Source: Theodoxus fluviatilis (taxonomy: Eukaryota; Mollusca; Gastropoda; Cycloneritida; Neritidae). From it: 64,000 nucleotides of DNA. Numbering within the stretch: position 1 is the first letter of the stretch; every line of letters begins with the position of its first letter. Location: NCBI GenBank assembly GCA_034096865.1, contig JAWQFJ010002854.1:55078-119077 (forward strand), given 5' to 3'. The notes under the pieces are model-generated. The model saw only the letters and a list, made by a program, of their open reading frames with translations. It ran no database searches and was not told the origin of the DNA. Positions 48,567 through 56,370 of this stretch are shown in pieces. Both the position numbers and the translations under genes were made by a program.

Positions 48567-48717
48567 CTGAGAGAGAGTGAGAGAGAGAGTGAGAGAGAGA
48601 GGGGGGGGGGAGGGGGGGAGGGGGGAGCTGGGGAAAGGGGGAGGAAGGGAAGAGAGAATGAGAGTAAGAGGGTGGGTGGGTTGGAGAGAGAGGGTGGGGG
48701 AGAGGGAGGGAGGGAGG

Positions 48718-48796
<79 letters not shown>

Positions 48797-48946
48797 GAAT
48801 CTGTGTGTGCGTATGTAAGTGTAGGCCTACACAGACGGTTACAAATAGACACACGCGTGCGCACAGACACAAACATACACACACACACAAACACACACAC
48901 ACACACACGCACACACACACACACACACATACACACACACACACGC

Positions 48947-48992
<46 letters not shown>

Positions 48993-50324
48993 CTAATGCT
49001 GAATACTTATGGTGACTGGGCATTTCTAGGTATCGACCCGAAAGCCCAGTCGATGACGATGGGCGAGTCAGTCGAAAGCTCAAAGCGGTGGCCCATGACT
49101 GGCGATGTAAGAGAGACAGTGATAATTGCCAATGTATCACTCGTGTCGACACACGCTGGCAGACTTTTGTTTAGAGCAGGTCATGGAAGGGTTGCGATGG
49201 CGTTGTGTGAATGTTCTCGTTGTCATCCAACATTGTTCCTCTGCAGTTGCTGACTTGGCGCTGCTAGAGGGGTGTGTAGGTGCATGTCATCATTATCTCG
49301 TCTCTGACAAGTAATCAAGCCGCTTGTAGGCGTAGTGCGAAGATTTGCTCGCAAATAGACCTTTCAACGAAAACTACCCGTGATATTGGTGTCTCCTGTA
49401 CGTGCTGCAAAACTGTCGCCATTCATCTCGCCTTTTGCTCCTCCTTTTGTTTATACTTTTTCTGTTCTTCTACGGCCGTATGTCAAACATGACGTCACGG
49501 CCCAACGTTGGTTCAACGAAAACGAGGCTCGCTGGAATTTTTCTCGATGTGAATTCGCGATTTGAGAAACTAGGCCAATGTAGAGAGCGCGTAGACAGAG
49601 ATCTCACTGTTGATAGTCAAACGGACAGCGAAAATAGTATTTCTGAAAGGTATTCTAAGCACCCTTAGAAGCCATTTTCATTCTAAATTATATGCCACCA
49701 CCCCTTTAAAGAGACGTGCTGCTGTCAGCATTAGCAGCCAACCCATTCATCCACCAAGCCATAATTTAAAATGTCATCATGGACTTAAAAATAAAATCAG
49801 AGGTGGGTCTGACAAATGTCAAGGGTAAAGAAGCAGTCTTCACATTACACGTAAATAAAATATAAAAAATACAATAAAAGCACAACCCACTCACCCCCAA
49901 CAACAACAACAAAAAAGTCCACATTACATATGAATACATTTTGCACACAAACACACGAAAAAAAGCGATGTCACCAAACCTGTATGTTTCCATGTTTCCA
50001 ATATACCACAGTGTGACCAAGACACGTTTCTCAAGACTTATGGTGCGCTCAGCAGGCATGCTTGGTGCTATCCACTCCAAAAGTCTCTGCACACACACAC
50101 ATGAAAAAAAAATTAAAATACAAACTAGCAACTTCATATTCAATATTCCCCTCCCCCACACCCACCCACAAAAAACCCGACAACAACACCACAAAAAGAG
50201 TATGTTCTTTAACTCACACAAAAAGGCGCACCTCCCAATGTGGATAGTTGCCCTGTATAAGGATTGCCATAGGCGCAGTAATTGGAAGAAGAAGAAGAAA
50301 AGTCAAAATCATGATGATTTAAAA

Positions 50325-50386
<62 letters not shown>

Positions 50387-50810
50387 ATAGCTCGCCAGTT
50401 ACTTGATGACGACTTGATCTAACAATTAACATGATGTTTTAATGTCAACGTTGTTTTGATACTTTTCCGTATTAGTTGGACAAGCTGATGGGTATTTACA
50501 ACGATTATTTGATATAATTTAGTACCTCAAACACGTCACGTCCCATCCGAAAGTGTTCAGCATGGAATTGGCGGTCTGCGTAGCGTGGTACTGTGACTTC
50601 CACGTAGTTTTCGACATGTGCAGTCGGATCCCGAAATTCGGCAGTTTCGTCCATCAAGCCCAGCATGACCCACTGCATACTTTTCAAATAGTCGCAAACA
50701 ACGGCGACCACTGTGGTCAAAATCATCGTTTCTTCCTCGTCTTCTTGCAGCAGCGCGCGAATATCGTCGTTCGAGACCGCCATCTTGTCTGTTTTCTTCC
50801 CACAATGCAC
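34229..50810 (-). CDS. PIF/Harbinger (HARBI1-like) transposase gene, 4 exons
   Basis: Four minus-strand exons (50526-50810, 49980-50086, 35923-36076, 34229-34862) give the domain order of a Harbinger DDE transposase: an N-terminal helical region, a helix-turn-helix-like EKRVLVTLWYIGNMETYRSI joined across a splice, ADRFGLNKGSLKR, and the DDE_4 nuclease. Splices 1-2 and 2-3 are in phase with GT-AG sites. The 3-4 junction is one base off with GT-AG (AGG|gtagtt then GTGTGGC); the expected ERCGFPGVVGAVD needs one G fewer. The catalytic triad is intact (VDVTHI, GDSAYD, VEVERAIG). Intron 2 spans 13.9 kb of other mobile elements. It could be an old autonomous element or an exapted gene; the frame slip argues for decay. 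Confidence 0.82.
34863..35922. other. Harbinger intron 3
   Basis: No ORF, array or recognisable element beyond a G-rich stretch at 35096-35146. Confidence 0.45.
35923..36076 (-). CDS. Harbinger transposase exon 3
   Basis: Acceptor tttgcag; exon starts A AGC ATT, completing Arg of TYR and giving SIADRFGLNKGSLKRIVVTV, then LTQRQGELIKWPTSVAEMEV to EFKER. This is the recognition-helix region before the DDE domain. Donor AGG|gtagttg, with the extra G discussed for the whole gene. Confidence 0.85.
36424..36431 (+). promoter_or_regulatory. consensus CRE (TGACGTCA)
   Basis: Perfect palindromic cAMP response element 17 bp before the ATG at 36448, within GAGCGTGACGTCACG. Conserved in the second copy at 45233-45240. 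No transcription start is proven. Confidence 0.5.
36448..36558 (+). CDS. putative first exon, P2X7-like (PYQFEP) N-terminus
   Basis: ATG opens MATTEENAESEGNISSEGED followed by LEEATGSYRLHPYQFEP, 37 codons, then the strong donor gtaagaga. Acidic N-termini ending PYxFEP are typical of animal proteins with a P2X7 C-terminal (ballast-like) domain, where an intron often follows. No second exon was found in the window. The gene model is therefore partial and may be a captured fragment. Confidence 0.45.
36735..36831. repeat. (CT)n microsatellite
   Basis: About 95 bp of CT with a short unique interruption, inside duplication copy 1. Confidence 0.92.
37130..37325. repeat. GT/GC-rich low-complexity block, homologous to 43705-43860
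   Basis: ctttctgtgcatgtggagcc and gcgtgcctctttctcttt occur in the same order around 43705-43860, so this is a non-random shared segment on either side of the L2-like LINE. Confidence 0.7.
37521..40679 (+). CDS. LINE-C ORF1 with SGNH/esterase-like domain
   Basis: Uninterrupted 1,052-codon ORF. Residues about 1-190 are of unknown fold (FVPFKCVAENFFGNATHTLD). A long Ser/Pro/Thr-rich region follows to about 480, and a probable short coiled coil near 480-530 (SIHDILSRLEKIQQDITSLQ). Residues about 625-790 resemble the SGNH hydrolase-like domain of CR1/L2 ORF1 proteins: HLILGCSLLRSL, SVSFLVSGNETHN, FIALPFHKHSADHFNRCNAA. A proline-rich minisatellite-encoded repeat (RSAHQP) occupies about 893-970. 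ATG 37521 is the first Met of the frame. It likely binds RNA or DNA in the RNP (family knowledge). Confidence 0.75.
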   Translation: MLSLRVRASSTFKSGAPTANAPATTELITVPYIPAPTASGFSTSASPSVLTRSRRTQYELNKQRTIAKIRSAARRPHVSIEKNTNDNIVIDFSAASFVPFKCVAENFFGNATHTLDKTGRTVTTTLRKTVKRVLKYTISLYHTTSRVLVNGPNTTIFWADFRHLLERADLYNADTIEALDKVNRLLSEASQASRYASASPSPHSDSRSPTDDCSRLLPVTQDATIQPPKLLSSTHPSSPPRLPPVTHLAVEAETQHQNSPLRPPNDNFLSPPLPLPLPNVQSEAFCQASTPPHCPPPPQTRDKPPPATDDSCLTCTTHPAPSNTPSQPEEEALITSSLSPLPSQPESHDYKQVSHARTENNSTLPTGGSSHFKEGLLQISPQTVLPPIAFSDGATGIIPTTSHANSASCQIPSALQSDLTVCDSANGDTGNTLSTSDTDNARCEVLSVLPSDVNVLDSANALQLLHADILDTKTQLTNRFKTHSTDVVMSIHDILSRLEKIQQDITSLQTTVRCLADKQKSSRQTQGCLCKCQQTSSQPLPDSNTKMNTGNNSAMQRTDTASNDYTPANKSTTAPPSTLLHNRFSHEDEVSSPLHNAAANLTGTTSSNKITAEPHGWSRPNSGGKLIPINAEHLILGCSLLRSLRRRKLCPRGSVHIRSMQNYKVADLTKTLKTTTTTHLTTKSVSFLVSGNETHNATQTQQEYDTLTSVASNIFPEAKIRFIALPFHKHSADHFNRCNAAMEHVAKKRQNVHYVTICSSNNTSYTTDGKQLTTDSNIRLAKVIKTFLQLSSPTTKPPQPEAREHTTQKLSALLPTPTFPPVQTHTTEQRRRTLLPTPKSHPPTEIPSLHALPLNTTSMTNQNPVNYRHVHTTPHDRANVPPTREVSHGNSLSLRSAHPPPPRSAYPPPTKSAHQPTPRSAHQPTPRSAHHPPPRSAHQPTLRSAHQPSPRSAHQPLPRSAHQPPPRSLHLHQTQENRTSTDHHAFPQTFTKAHHGNIPYSMFPPEMAPFGNNVFLSPYEYALPHFSYFRSLPPLPHINWRHPNTHPAYMMS
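40201..40435. repeat. in-frame 27/30-bp minisatellite inside ORF1
   Basis: About 9 units of ccccagatctgcacatcagc coding PPRSAHQP-type repeats. Unit size keeps the frame, and the ORF stays open downstream. Confidence 0.85.
41064..42479 (+). CDS. LINE-C ORF2 part 1: endonuclease and linker
   Basis: From ATG 41064 (MQSGISLGHLNVYHLQNK). Blocks: Asn in HLNV, GLSETRL (catalytic Glu), IIMGDFNIDLF, STLIDHIYTN and GISDHFPTL (catalytic Asp-His), so the endonuclease looks intact. Then LPPWLTNEIMQAMKTRDRLK and RTFQRLI-like linker, ending SSKRSTDLDGISSHLLK before a frameshift at a TTTATAACTTG site. The upstream in-frame ATG at 40953 encodes a hydrophobic stretch and is less likely. Confidence 0.8.
   Translation: MQSGISLGHLNVYHLQNKVTDICALLHQYDCYVFGLSETRLKHYIPDTAVEINGYNIIRKDAKSEGQTGIAVYIHHSIHGNISRRTDLESSQIECLWLEMKPPKESSILIGYLYRNPASTSTWCEDFSAMMDTVTQSNKKIIIMGDFNIDLFKPQHTWKSTISLFGLKQVVDIATRVTHDSSTLIDHIYTNTENLLTSIQVPKLGISDHFPTLCSLSCKVKRSPKRTHTTIHYRSFKHFDADSFLDNLKQMPFHDVLNYSDPDMALHFWYDLFLQTVERHAPMKQKRVKHLKLPPWLTNEIMQAMKTRDRLKKDNDIPAYKKQRNRVKTLVRNAKKTYFQRLIENGNDTSMLWRGINTFIRTSKTVCNIPPTINTEQFNEHFTTIADKIHAKSTKHTPGLSRDIVQRIEDFCNERLPHDAAFHIPTVTSHEVMQYIFQLSSKRSTDLDGISSHLLKISLPAILPSLTHIYL
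42481..43415 (+). CDS. LINE-C ORF2 part 2: reverse transcriptase
   Basis: +1 frame relative to part 1. RT blocks: QAKVIPLPKSK, YRPISILPLISKPLERHVHK, LQSGFRSHHSCQTAL, FLDLKKAFDLVDHEILL, SGVPQGSILGPLLFSLYIND, CTMFADDTIIS (near 43053, catalytic Asp pair), and EHRVLGIIVDEQLTWEQHV. The reading breaks at LLSKLRHFVTT, where sequence of another element begins. A one-base indel separates it from part 1. Confidence 0.82.
43425..43690 (-). mobile_element. internally deleted LINE-A-like chimera
   Basis: The minus-strand frame reads FPKTVTRIGLWNVRTLYACI and then directly RHALDWNPQGKRKRGRPALT through RWRLAVKALCS. The first part is the extreme N-terminus of a LINE endonuclease and the second the extreme C-terminus of the RT protein, so about 3 kb of internal sequence is missing. 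The tail is AGTC/AGTA-like at 43415-43430. Confidence 0.75.
43705..44100. repeat. GT, CT and GGA low-complexity block
   Basis: GT/GC-rich (43730-43800), CTCT/CTGT (43840-44050) and GGAGGA (44050-44105) tracts. The left part is homologous to 37130-37325. Confidence 0.9.
44151..44377 (+). pseudogene. possible LTR-retrotransposon pol C-terminal tail
   Basis: Open frame ending RQRRRPAYLDDYQT and a stop. Short basic tails of the RRPPAYLxDY type end the Pol of many invertebrate Ty3/gypsy elements. The serine/proline-rich lead-in fits. No integrase or RT is present beside it, so this is only a remnant, if correct. Confidence 0.35.
44378..44935. other. nothing recognised
   Basis: AT-rich sequence between the pol-like tail and a CT tract. 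No ORF or repeat identified. Confidence 0.4.
44960..45130. repeat. CT-rich microsatellite
   Basis: CTCT/CTGT tract of about 170 bp. Confidence 0.92.
45233..45240 (+). promoter_or_regulatory. consensus CRE (TGACGTCA), copy 2
   Basis: Same palindrome and spacing to the start codon as at 36424-36431. Confidence 0.45.
45257..45371 (+). pseudogene. second copy of the PYQFEP first exon, frameshifted
   Basis: Starts MAATDEKVESEGDISSEG, then a four-base net insertion in a G run (GAGGGGTGGGGGG) shifts the frame. The end still reads HPYQFEP in another frame before gtaagaga. 115 nt versus 111 in copy 1. Confidence 0.7.
45830..46240. other. nothing recognised
   Basis: Unique-looking sequence with short unsupported ORFs only. 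Confidence 0.4.
46241..46600. repeat. GT-rich low-complexity region
   Basis: (GTT)n, (GT)n and GTGC/GTAACTGT mixtures over about 330 bp. Confidence 0.95.
46605..47955 (-). mobile_element. LINE-C 3' fragment (RT C-terminus, 3' UTR and tail)
   Basis: 47436-47950 minus reads LLSKLRHFVDIETCKIFFSA, then HINYASTLWDNCSEANLKR, ILPLHKHLQLNKCV, LPQPRINLFKSSLSYSGAAL, WNTLPDDI. This is the part missing from the copy at 37400-43415. A 3' UTR follows, and near 46680-46745 ggcagtagtgcctttcttac with an AATAAAG-like signal on the minus strand. The UTR is split by a GA-rich block (46762-47075). Confidence 0.78.
46762..47075. repeat. GA-rich block A
   Basis: GA/GACA microsatellite plus a non-simple G-rich core (cctggggaaagggggaggaa, gggtgggtgggttggagaga) that recurs at 48601-48725. 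Confidence 0.9.
47975..48130. repeat. GA/GGGA microsatellite
   Basis: About 155 bp of GA with GGGA interruptions, abutting the truncated LINE-C fragment. Confidence 0.93.
48490..48795. repeat. GA-rich block B
   Basis: Same internal G-rich core as block A (gctggggaaagggggaggaa, gggtgggtgggttggagaga), flanked by longer GA runs. Confidence 0.93.
48875..48990. repeat. (CA)n microsatellite
   Basis: About 115 bp of CA with CG interruptions. Confidence 0.93.
48991..49979. other. Harbinger intron 2, unassigned part
   Basis: Moderately GC-rich sequence with a further TGACGTCA at 49492-49499 but no convincing exon. Short ORFs only. Confidence 0.4.
49980..50086 (-). CDS. Harbinger transposase exon 2
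   Basis: Acceptor tgtgcag; 107 nt encoding RLLEWIAPSMPAERTISLEK and RVLVTLWYIGNMETY plus AG. Donor gtttggtg. The LEKRVLVTLWYI block is characteristic of HARBI1-like proteins. In phase with exons 1 and 3. Confidence 0.85.
50325..50386. repeat. (GT)n microsatellite
   Basis: About 60 bp of GT in Harbinger intron 1. Confidence 0.93.
50526..50810 (-). CDS. Harbinger transposase exon 1
   Basis: ATG 50810 opens MHCGKKTDKMAVSNDDIRAL; a second in-frame ATG (MAVSN) is nine codons on. It includes EDEEETMILTTVVAVVCDYL and the family-typical RYADRQFHAEHFRMGRDVFE, ending GAG|gtactaa in phase 0. Upstream sequence (50811-50880) is GC-rich with AAGCG repeats, then the first foldback unit. Confidence 0.82.
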
Positions 50811-50904
50811 AGCGAAGCCGGAAGCGAAGCGGAGCGTTGCGTAAGCGCAGTAAAGCGTGTAGCAGCGTGTAGCGTGGAAAATAGTAACCCGTGAAAAACA
50901 GTGA

Positions 50905-53512
50905 CGGAAGTCATCGCAGAGTTATCTGCGAGGGATTTTCTGAAAATTCAACTCTAAAAAGAGACGGCACCCGCCACTCCGCCTGACTGACTTGGCACGC
51001 CCGGGGAGTTATGCTAAGATCCGGCCGCGTGAATATATCTGCGTTTTGTGACAAACGTCTTGCTCGGCGGTACTGTACTCCATGCACCTTAACGGTGCGC
51101 GTGATTTGGGTGTAATCTTAAGCTAAACGACGTTTATTGGCGCTGCTGAAATGGTCGAAGTCGGAAACATTCGGAACGTCGTTTAGCTTAAGATTACACC
51201 CGAATCACGCGCACCGTTAAGGTGCATGGAGTACAGTACCACCGAGCAAGACGTTTGTCACAAAACGCAGATATATTTACGCGGCCGGATCTTAGCATAA
51301 CTCCCCGGGCGTGCCAAGTCAGTCAACGGTCGCGTTTTATAAAACCAGACTACAAACAGACTACAGGGAGGTGACTCCCATATTATTTCCGGCAGGGGAG
51401 ACGGCTTTACACGGGGAAAAACTTTTTTGAACGCTACATCATGTGTTAAACTACACAAATTCACCAAAACCTCGTAAAGCAACTAATGCGTCGTTTGTCG
51501 GAATATATTCCATGCGAAGAACAGGTGCAGGAGCGGTAAATTGCATAAAGCACGTCCCTCGCAGATAACTCTGCGAAGTCATCGCAGAGTTATCTGCGAG
51601 GGATTTTCTGAAAATTCAACTCTAAAAAGAGACGGCACCCGCCACTCCGCCTGACTGACTTGGCACGCCCGGGGAGTTATGCTAAGATCCGGCCGCGTGA
51701 ATATATCTGCGTTTTGTGACAAACGTCTTGCTCGGCGGTACTGTACTCCATGCACCTTAACGGTGCGCGTGATTTGGGTGTAATCTTAAGCTAAACGACG
51801 TTTATTGGCGCTGCTGAAATGGTCGAAGTCGGAAACATTCGGAACGTCGTTTAGCTTAAGATTACACCCGAATCACGCGCACCGTTAAGGTGCATGGAGT
51901 ACAGTACCACCGAGCAAGACGTTTGTCACAAAACGCAGATATATTTACGCGGCCGGATCTTAGCATAACTCCCCGGGCGTGCCAAGTCAGTCAACGGTCG
52001 CGTTTTATAAAACCAGACTACAAACAGACTACAGGGAGGTGACTCCCATATTATTTCCGGCAGGGGAGACGGCTTTACACGGGGAAAAACTTTTTTGAAC
52101 GCTACATCATGTGTTAAACTACACAAATTCACCAAAACCTCGTAAAGCAACTAATGCGTCGTTTGTCGGAATATATTCCATGCGAAGAACAGGTGCAGGA
52201 GCGGTAAATTGCATAAAGCACGTCCCTCACTGTAGCGTGGAAAATAGTAACCCGTGAAAAACAGTGACGGAAGTCATCGCAGAGTTATCTGCGAGGGATT
52301 TTCTGAAAATTCAACTCTAAAAAGAGACGGCACCCGCCACTCCGCCTGACTGACTTGGCACGCCCGGGGAGTTATGCTAAGATCCGGCCGCGTGAATATA
52401 TCTGCGTTTTGTGACAAACGTCTTGCTCGGCGGTACTGTACTCCATGCACCTTAACGGTGCGCGTGATTTGGGTGTAATCTTAAGCTAAACGACGTTTAT
52501 TGGCGCTGCTGAAATGGTCGAAGTCGGAAACATTCGGAACGTCGTTTAGCTTAAGATTACACCCGAATCACGCGCACCGTTAAGGTGCATGGAGTACAGT
52601 ACCACCGAGCAAGACGTTTGTCACAAAACGCAGATATATTTACGCGGCCGGATCTTAGCATAACTCCCCGGGCGTGCCAAGTCAGTCAACGGTCGCGTTT
52701 TATAAAACCAGACTACAAACAGACTACAGGGAGGTGACTCCCATATTATTTCCGGCAGGGGAGACGGCTTTACACGGGGAAAAACTTTTTTGAACGCTAC
52801 ATCATGTGTTAAACTACACAAATTCACCAAAACCTCGTAAAGCAACTAATGCGTCGTTTGTCGGAATATATTCCATGCGAAGAACAGGTGCAGGAGCGGT
52901 AAATTGCATAAAGCACGTCCCTCGCAGATAACTCTGCGATGACTTCCGTCACTGTTTTCCACGGGTTACTATTTTCCACGCTACAGTGTAGTTATCTGCG
53001 AGGGATTTTCTGAAAATTCAACTCTAAAAAGAGACGGCACCCGCCACTCCGCCTGACTGACTTGGCACGCCCGGGGAGTTATGCTAAGATCCGGCCGCGT
53101 GAATATATCTGCGTTTTGTGACAAACGTCTTGCTCGGCGGTACTGTACTCCATGCACCTTAACGGTGCGCGTGATTTGGGTGTAATCTTAAGCTAAACGA
53201 CGTTTATTGGCGCTGCTGAAATGGTCGAAGTCGGAAACATTCGGAACGTCGTTTAGCTTAAGATTACACCCGAATCACGCGCACCGTTAAGGTGCATGGA
53301 GTACAGTACCACCGAGCAAGACGTTTGTCACAAAACGCAGATATATTTACGCGGCCGGATCTTAGCATAACTCCCCGGGCGTGCCAAGTCAGTCAACGGT
53401 CGCGTTTTATAAAACCAGACTACAAACAGACTACAGGGAGGTGACTCCCATATTATTTCCGGCAGGGGAGACGGCTTTACACGGGGAAAAACTTTTTTGA
53501 ACGCTACCAAAG
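50905..53512. repeat. tandem run of four long-armed foldback units
   Basis: Units repeat at spacings of 668, 695 and 707 bp. Each has two arms of about 151 bp around a 40-bp centre (for example 50984-51134 / 51175-51325). The arms contain acttggcacgcccggggagt and its complement. Near-identical copies (a handful of differences by eye) argue for recent amplification. The 74-codon minus frames recurring in each unit are not considered genes. Confidence 0.93.
52228..52988. mobile_element. complete foldback element (761 bp) with about 70-bp terminal inverted repeats
   Basis: Starts CACTGTAGCGTGGAAAATAG and ends with its complement CTATTTTCCACGCTACAGTG. The terminal repeat extends through GTGACGGAAGTCATCGCAGA to GAGTTATCTGCGAGGG. 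This third unit is the only one with both ends present; the others have truncated or fused ends. No ORF. CACTG-type termini resemble CACTA-like elements, but no target duplication was seen. Confidence 0.75.
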
Positions 53513-53695
53513 AAACTACAATGGGAAGAAGGATAACTTCCTCATTGGGCATGCTTAGAAATGAGAATGGCTAAATATGAGTTATTCCCCTTTGCTGCAT
53601 GCTGACCAGGCCGTCTCCTGCTTTGTTATGACTAGTACAGTCGATCTTTCTCATGTTGTGACTTGCTTTATTTTCACATTTTCGGTATTTAAAAC

Positions 53696-53699
<4 letters not shown>

Positions 53700-53740
<41 letters not shown>
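53700..53740. repeat. (CA)n microsatellite
   Basis: About 40 bp of CA after the foldback cluster. Confidence 0.92.
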
Positions 53741-53742
<2 letters not shown>

Positions 53743-54331
53743 TGAAGAAGTTTCCATTCTGATTCGGTTATTTTATTTGGTGCTATATGTTTGCTTCACA
53801 TTGTTTCTTTTTTACATTGCTTGAGGTATCCCAATTCGCTAAACACATCCATAATGCATGCATGGCTCATTCGAAAGAGGGCAACAGAACAACTGATGCC
53901 CAATAGCAATAAATACTGCACAACTGAACAATAAATAGCAATAAATGATGACAGTGCCAAGTTTTTAAGTACAAAGTGAAATCATGTGACTGGACAAAGG
54001 CACAATTACAAAATACAAATAAATAAAATCGAGGCCCATTTTAAATTAAGTTCTCAGCTCATGGGGGAAGCATAAGGTGACCCTAGAAACCGAAATTAGG
54101 AGATCTCCCGCCCCTAGGGCAGACTAAAAAAAAAGGGGGGGGGGGGGCGTCATTGCAGCCGCTTGGGGGCGCTACCGTCACTCGTTTCCACAGACGCGCG
54201 TTATGCACCTTCTTTGTGTAACTTACGTTCTTTGCTCCCACTAAATCGACAGTGACCAGCGTGGATTATATTTTTATTGCTAAACTACATCCTAAATAGG
54301 CACTTTTTTCCTTGTGATGAAAACTACTTGA
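53741..54331. other. nothing recognised
   Basis: AT-rich sequence with a 15-G run near 54135. No supported feature. Confidence 0.45.
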
Positions 54332-55162
54332 TTGCGCCATTTTGTCATGTATAATTTAGGTGCTTTAGTACCTCAAATACCTCTCAAGTGCCTGAGAGGA
54401 GGGGGAGACTTCATGGTGTGGCTTTGCAAGAGGTGTAGAGAGCCAGAAAAGAGTGAGGTCTCTAGCCGTATCGAGGCAAAACTCGACAATATACTCACTT
54501 TCTTGGCATCCCTAAAGGGTAGAATGTATGAACACGAAGAACGCATTGAAGCATGTAGCGCGGAAGCAATCGAGAGGAGGATCACAGCAACAATCGAAAA
54601 GAAGGTAGAAGAACACATGGATGATTTGCAAGAAAAGGAGAAGAGAAAACTGAACATCATTGTTTCAGGACTACCTGAGAATGAGGGAGACACAGCAGAG
54701 GGGAGAAAGGTGGAGGACAGGGAGAGGGTGAGGAACCTAGTCAGGAAAATTGCAGAGGTGCCTGAGCAGGAGATAGATGAGCCCATCAGACTGGGGGCTT
54801 TCAAGATTGGGACTAACTCAAAACCAAGGTTGCTCAAAATGACTGTAAAATCTGAGGCAACAAAAAGGGTGATCATGAAGAGCGAAAAGAGAGTGTACAT
54901 AAACGATGACAGCATCCCGAAAGAGAGAGAGAGAGAGAGGATTAGAAAGATGAGGCAAGAGATTGAGGAGAGGAAGAAGGGAGGTGAGCAAAATTTTGAG
55001 ATAAATTACAGAGAGATGAGGATCGTGACTAGGTCGGAGAGGCCAGGGAGAAAGGAAGGTGGACCTGCTATGGAGGGTCAGGATGCGGACGCATCCACCC
55101 GGGGGGCAGCGGCTGCTGCACCAGGGCGAGGCCGAGTAGGTGACGTTAATGGCAAGCAGTGA
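54332..55162 (+). CDS. LINE-D ORF1, coiled-coil/RRM-like nucleic-acid-binding protein
   Basis: 276 codons. An N-terminal VWLCKRCREPEK is what remains of a PHD-like W-x-C-x2-C motif. A charged helical region follows (about 45-110), then KRKLNIIVSGLPENEGDTAE and RLGAFKIGTNSKPRLLKMTV, the ORF1 core of CR1/L1-type LINEs. The C-terminus is basic then glycine-rich (PGRGRVGDVNGKQ). The frame is intact. It should be an RNA-binding RNP component (family knowledge). Confidence 0.7.
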   Translation: MRHFVMYNLGALVPQIPLKCLRGGGDFMVWLCKRCREPEKSEVSSRIEAKLDNILTFLASLKGRMYEHEERIEACSAEAIERRITATIEKKVEEHMDDLQEKEKRKLNIIVSGLPENEGDTAEGRKVEDRERVRNLVRKIAEVPEQEIDEPIRLGAFKIGTNSKPRLLKMTVKSEATKRVIMKSEKRVYINDDSIPKERERERIRKMRQEIEERKKGGEQNFEINYREMRIVTRSERPGRKEGGPAMEGQDADASTRGAAAAAPGRGRVGDVNGKQ

Positions 55163-55289
55163 CACGAAGTAGCAACTCATGTAAATAGTTGTACAAATGC
55201 TGTATCTCATTCTGAGTCAGGGTGTTCTACTTCTGTCTCTTCTTCGGATACTTTTTAAGATTTTTCCTGTTCTAAATTTTTGTACACTA

Positions 55290-56370
55290 ATGTGGACTCT
55301 CTTGAACAAAAAGGATGAATTTCTCTCACGTCTAGTCGATATCAGACATAATATAATTGGTCTTACGGAGATAAAAGCAAAAAACCAAGTGTATAGCATA
55401 AATAATGCTGAGTATGAAATACCAGGCTATGATCTATTTATGAATGCTGACCCGAAAAGGGAAATAGCCCTATATTTCGACAAATCATTGAATGCCAAAG
55501 ATTGTGAAGAATTCCAAAAATATGGCTTTGAGGAAAGCTTATGGTGTACATACAAAGGAGCAAATGAAGAAAGTGTACTCATCATTGGAAAATACAGAAA
55601 ATGTGTACAAGTTACTGAAAAATGACAGACTCTCAAAGTATGATAAGATATGCATTGTCGGAGACTTTAATTTTCCTAGGGTGAATTGGGAAGGTGAATG
55701 GAATGGTGAGGTCAATAATATCTTTATCGAATGTGTACGTGATGCTTTCCTCATCCAAAAAGTCACACAACCTAGTACTAGACACAGAGAAGGGCAGAAA
55801 TCTACAGGCGATGACTTAGTCCTAGTCATTGAGGACAACTTAGTGTCTGACACCCAGCACTTAGACCCTGTTGGTAAAAGTGATCTCGAGGTGCTTCTAT
55901 TCGACTTGCATGTCCCCAGAACAAAAACTGAGAAGACGCTTAAATACAAATTTGATTTAAACAAAGGTGATTATGGAAAGATGAGAAAACTGATTAGTAA
56001 TTGTGATTTCTCAGTCCTAAGTGAATTAGATGTGGAAAGCTCGTGGTGTTATATCCGCGACCTGGTTGTGGACAGCATGGAACAATGCATTCCGGGGAAA
56101 AGTGGTGGGAAGGATGGAAACATTAAACCAAGATGGATGAATAGTGAAGTGAGAAAGTCAGTGAAAAAGAAGTATAATCTATATAAAAAGTATTTACAAT
56201 TAAAACAAGCCAAGGATTATCATAGTTATAAGCTTGTACGTAATAAGTGTAAAAAACTAATCAAGAAGGCAAGGAAAAGCTTTGAAAAGATATTGCTGGT
56301 GGGAGCAAAGCAAATCCGAAACAGTTCTGGAAATATGTGCAGGAAAGGACAAAGTCAAACACAGGTATAA
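55290..56370 (+). pseudogene. LINE-D ORF2 endonuclease, frameshifted
   Basis: Frame 1 (to 55622) reads MWTLLNKKDEFLSRLVDIRH and IIGLTEIKAKN. Frame 2 (about 55575-56370) reads ENTENVYKLLKNDRLSKYDK, CIVGDFNFPRVNWEG and NIKPRWMNSEVRKSVKKK. A small deletion near 55580-55600 removes the segment between the two. The catalytic Glu and GDFN blocks remain; the SDH block appears as KSDLEV. Confidence 0.72.

Noticed and set aside
51258..53552. 74-codon minus-strand ORF present in each foldback unit
   Set aside because: It lies across the hairpin arm, recurs only because the unit is duplicated, has no recognisable similarity, and is altered in the last unit.
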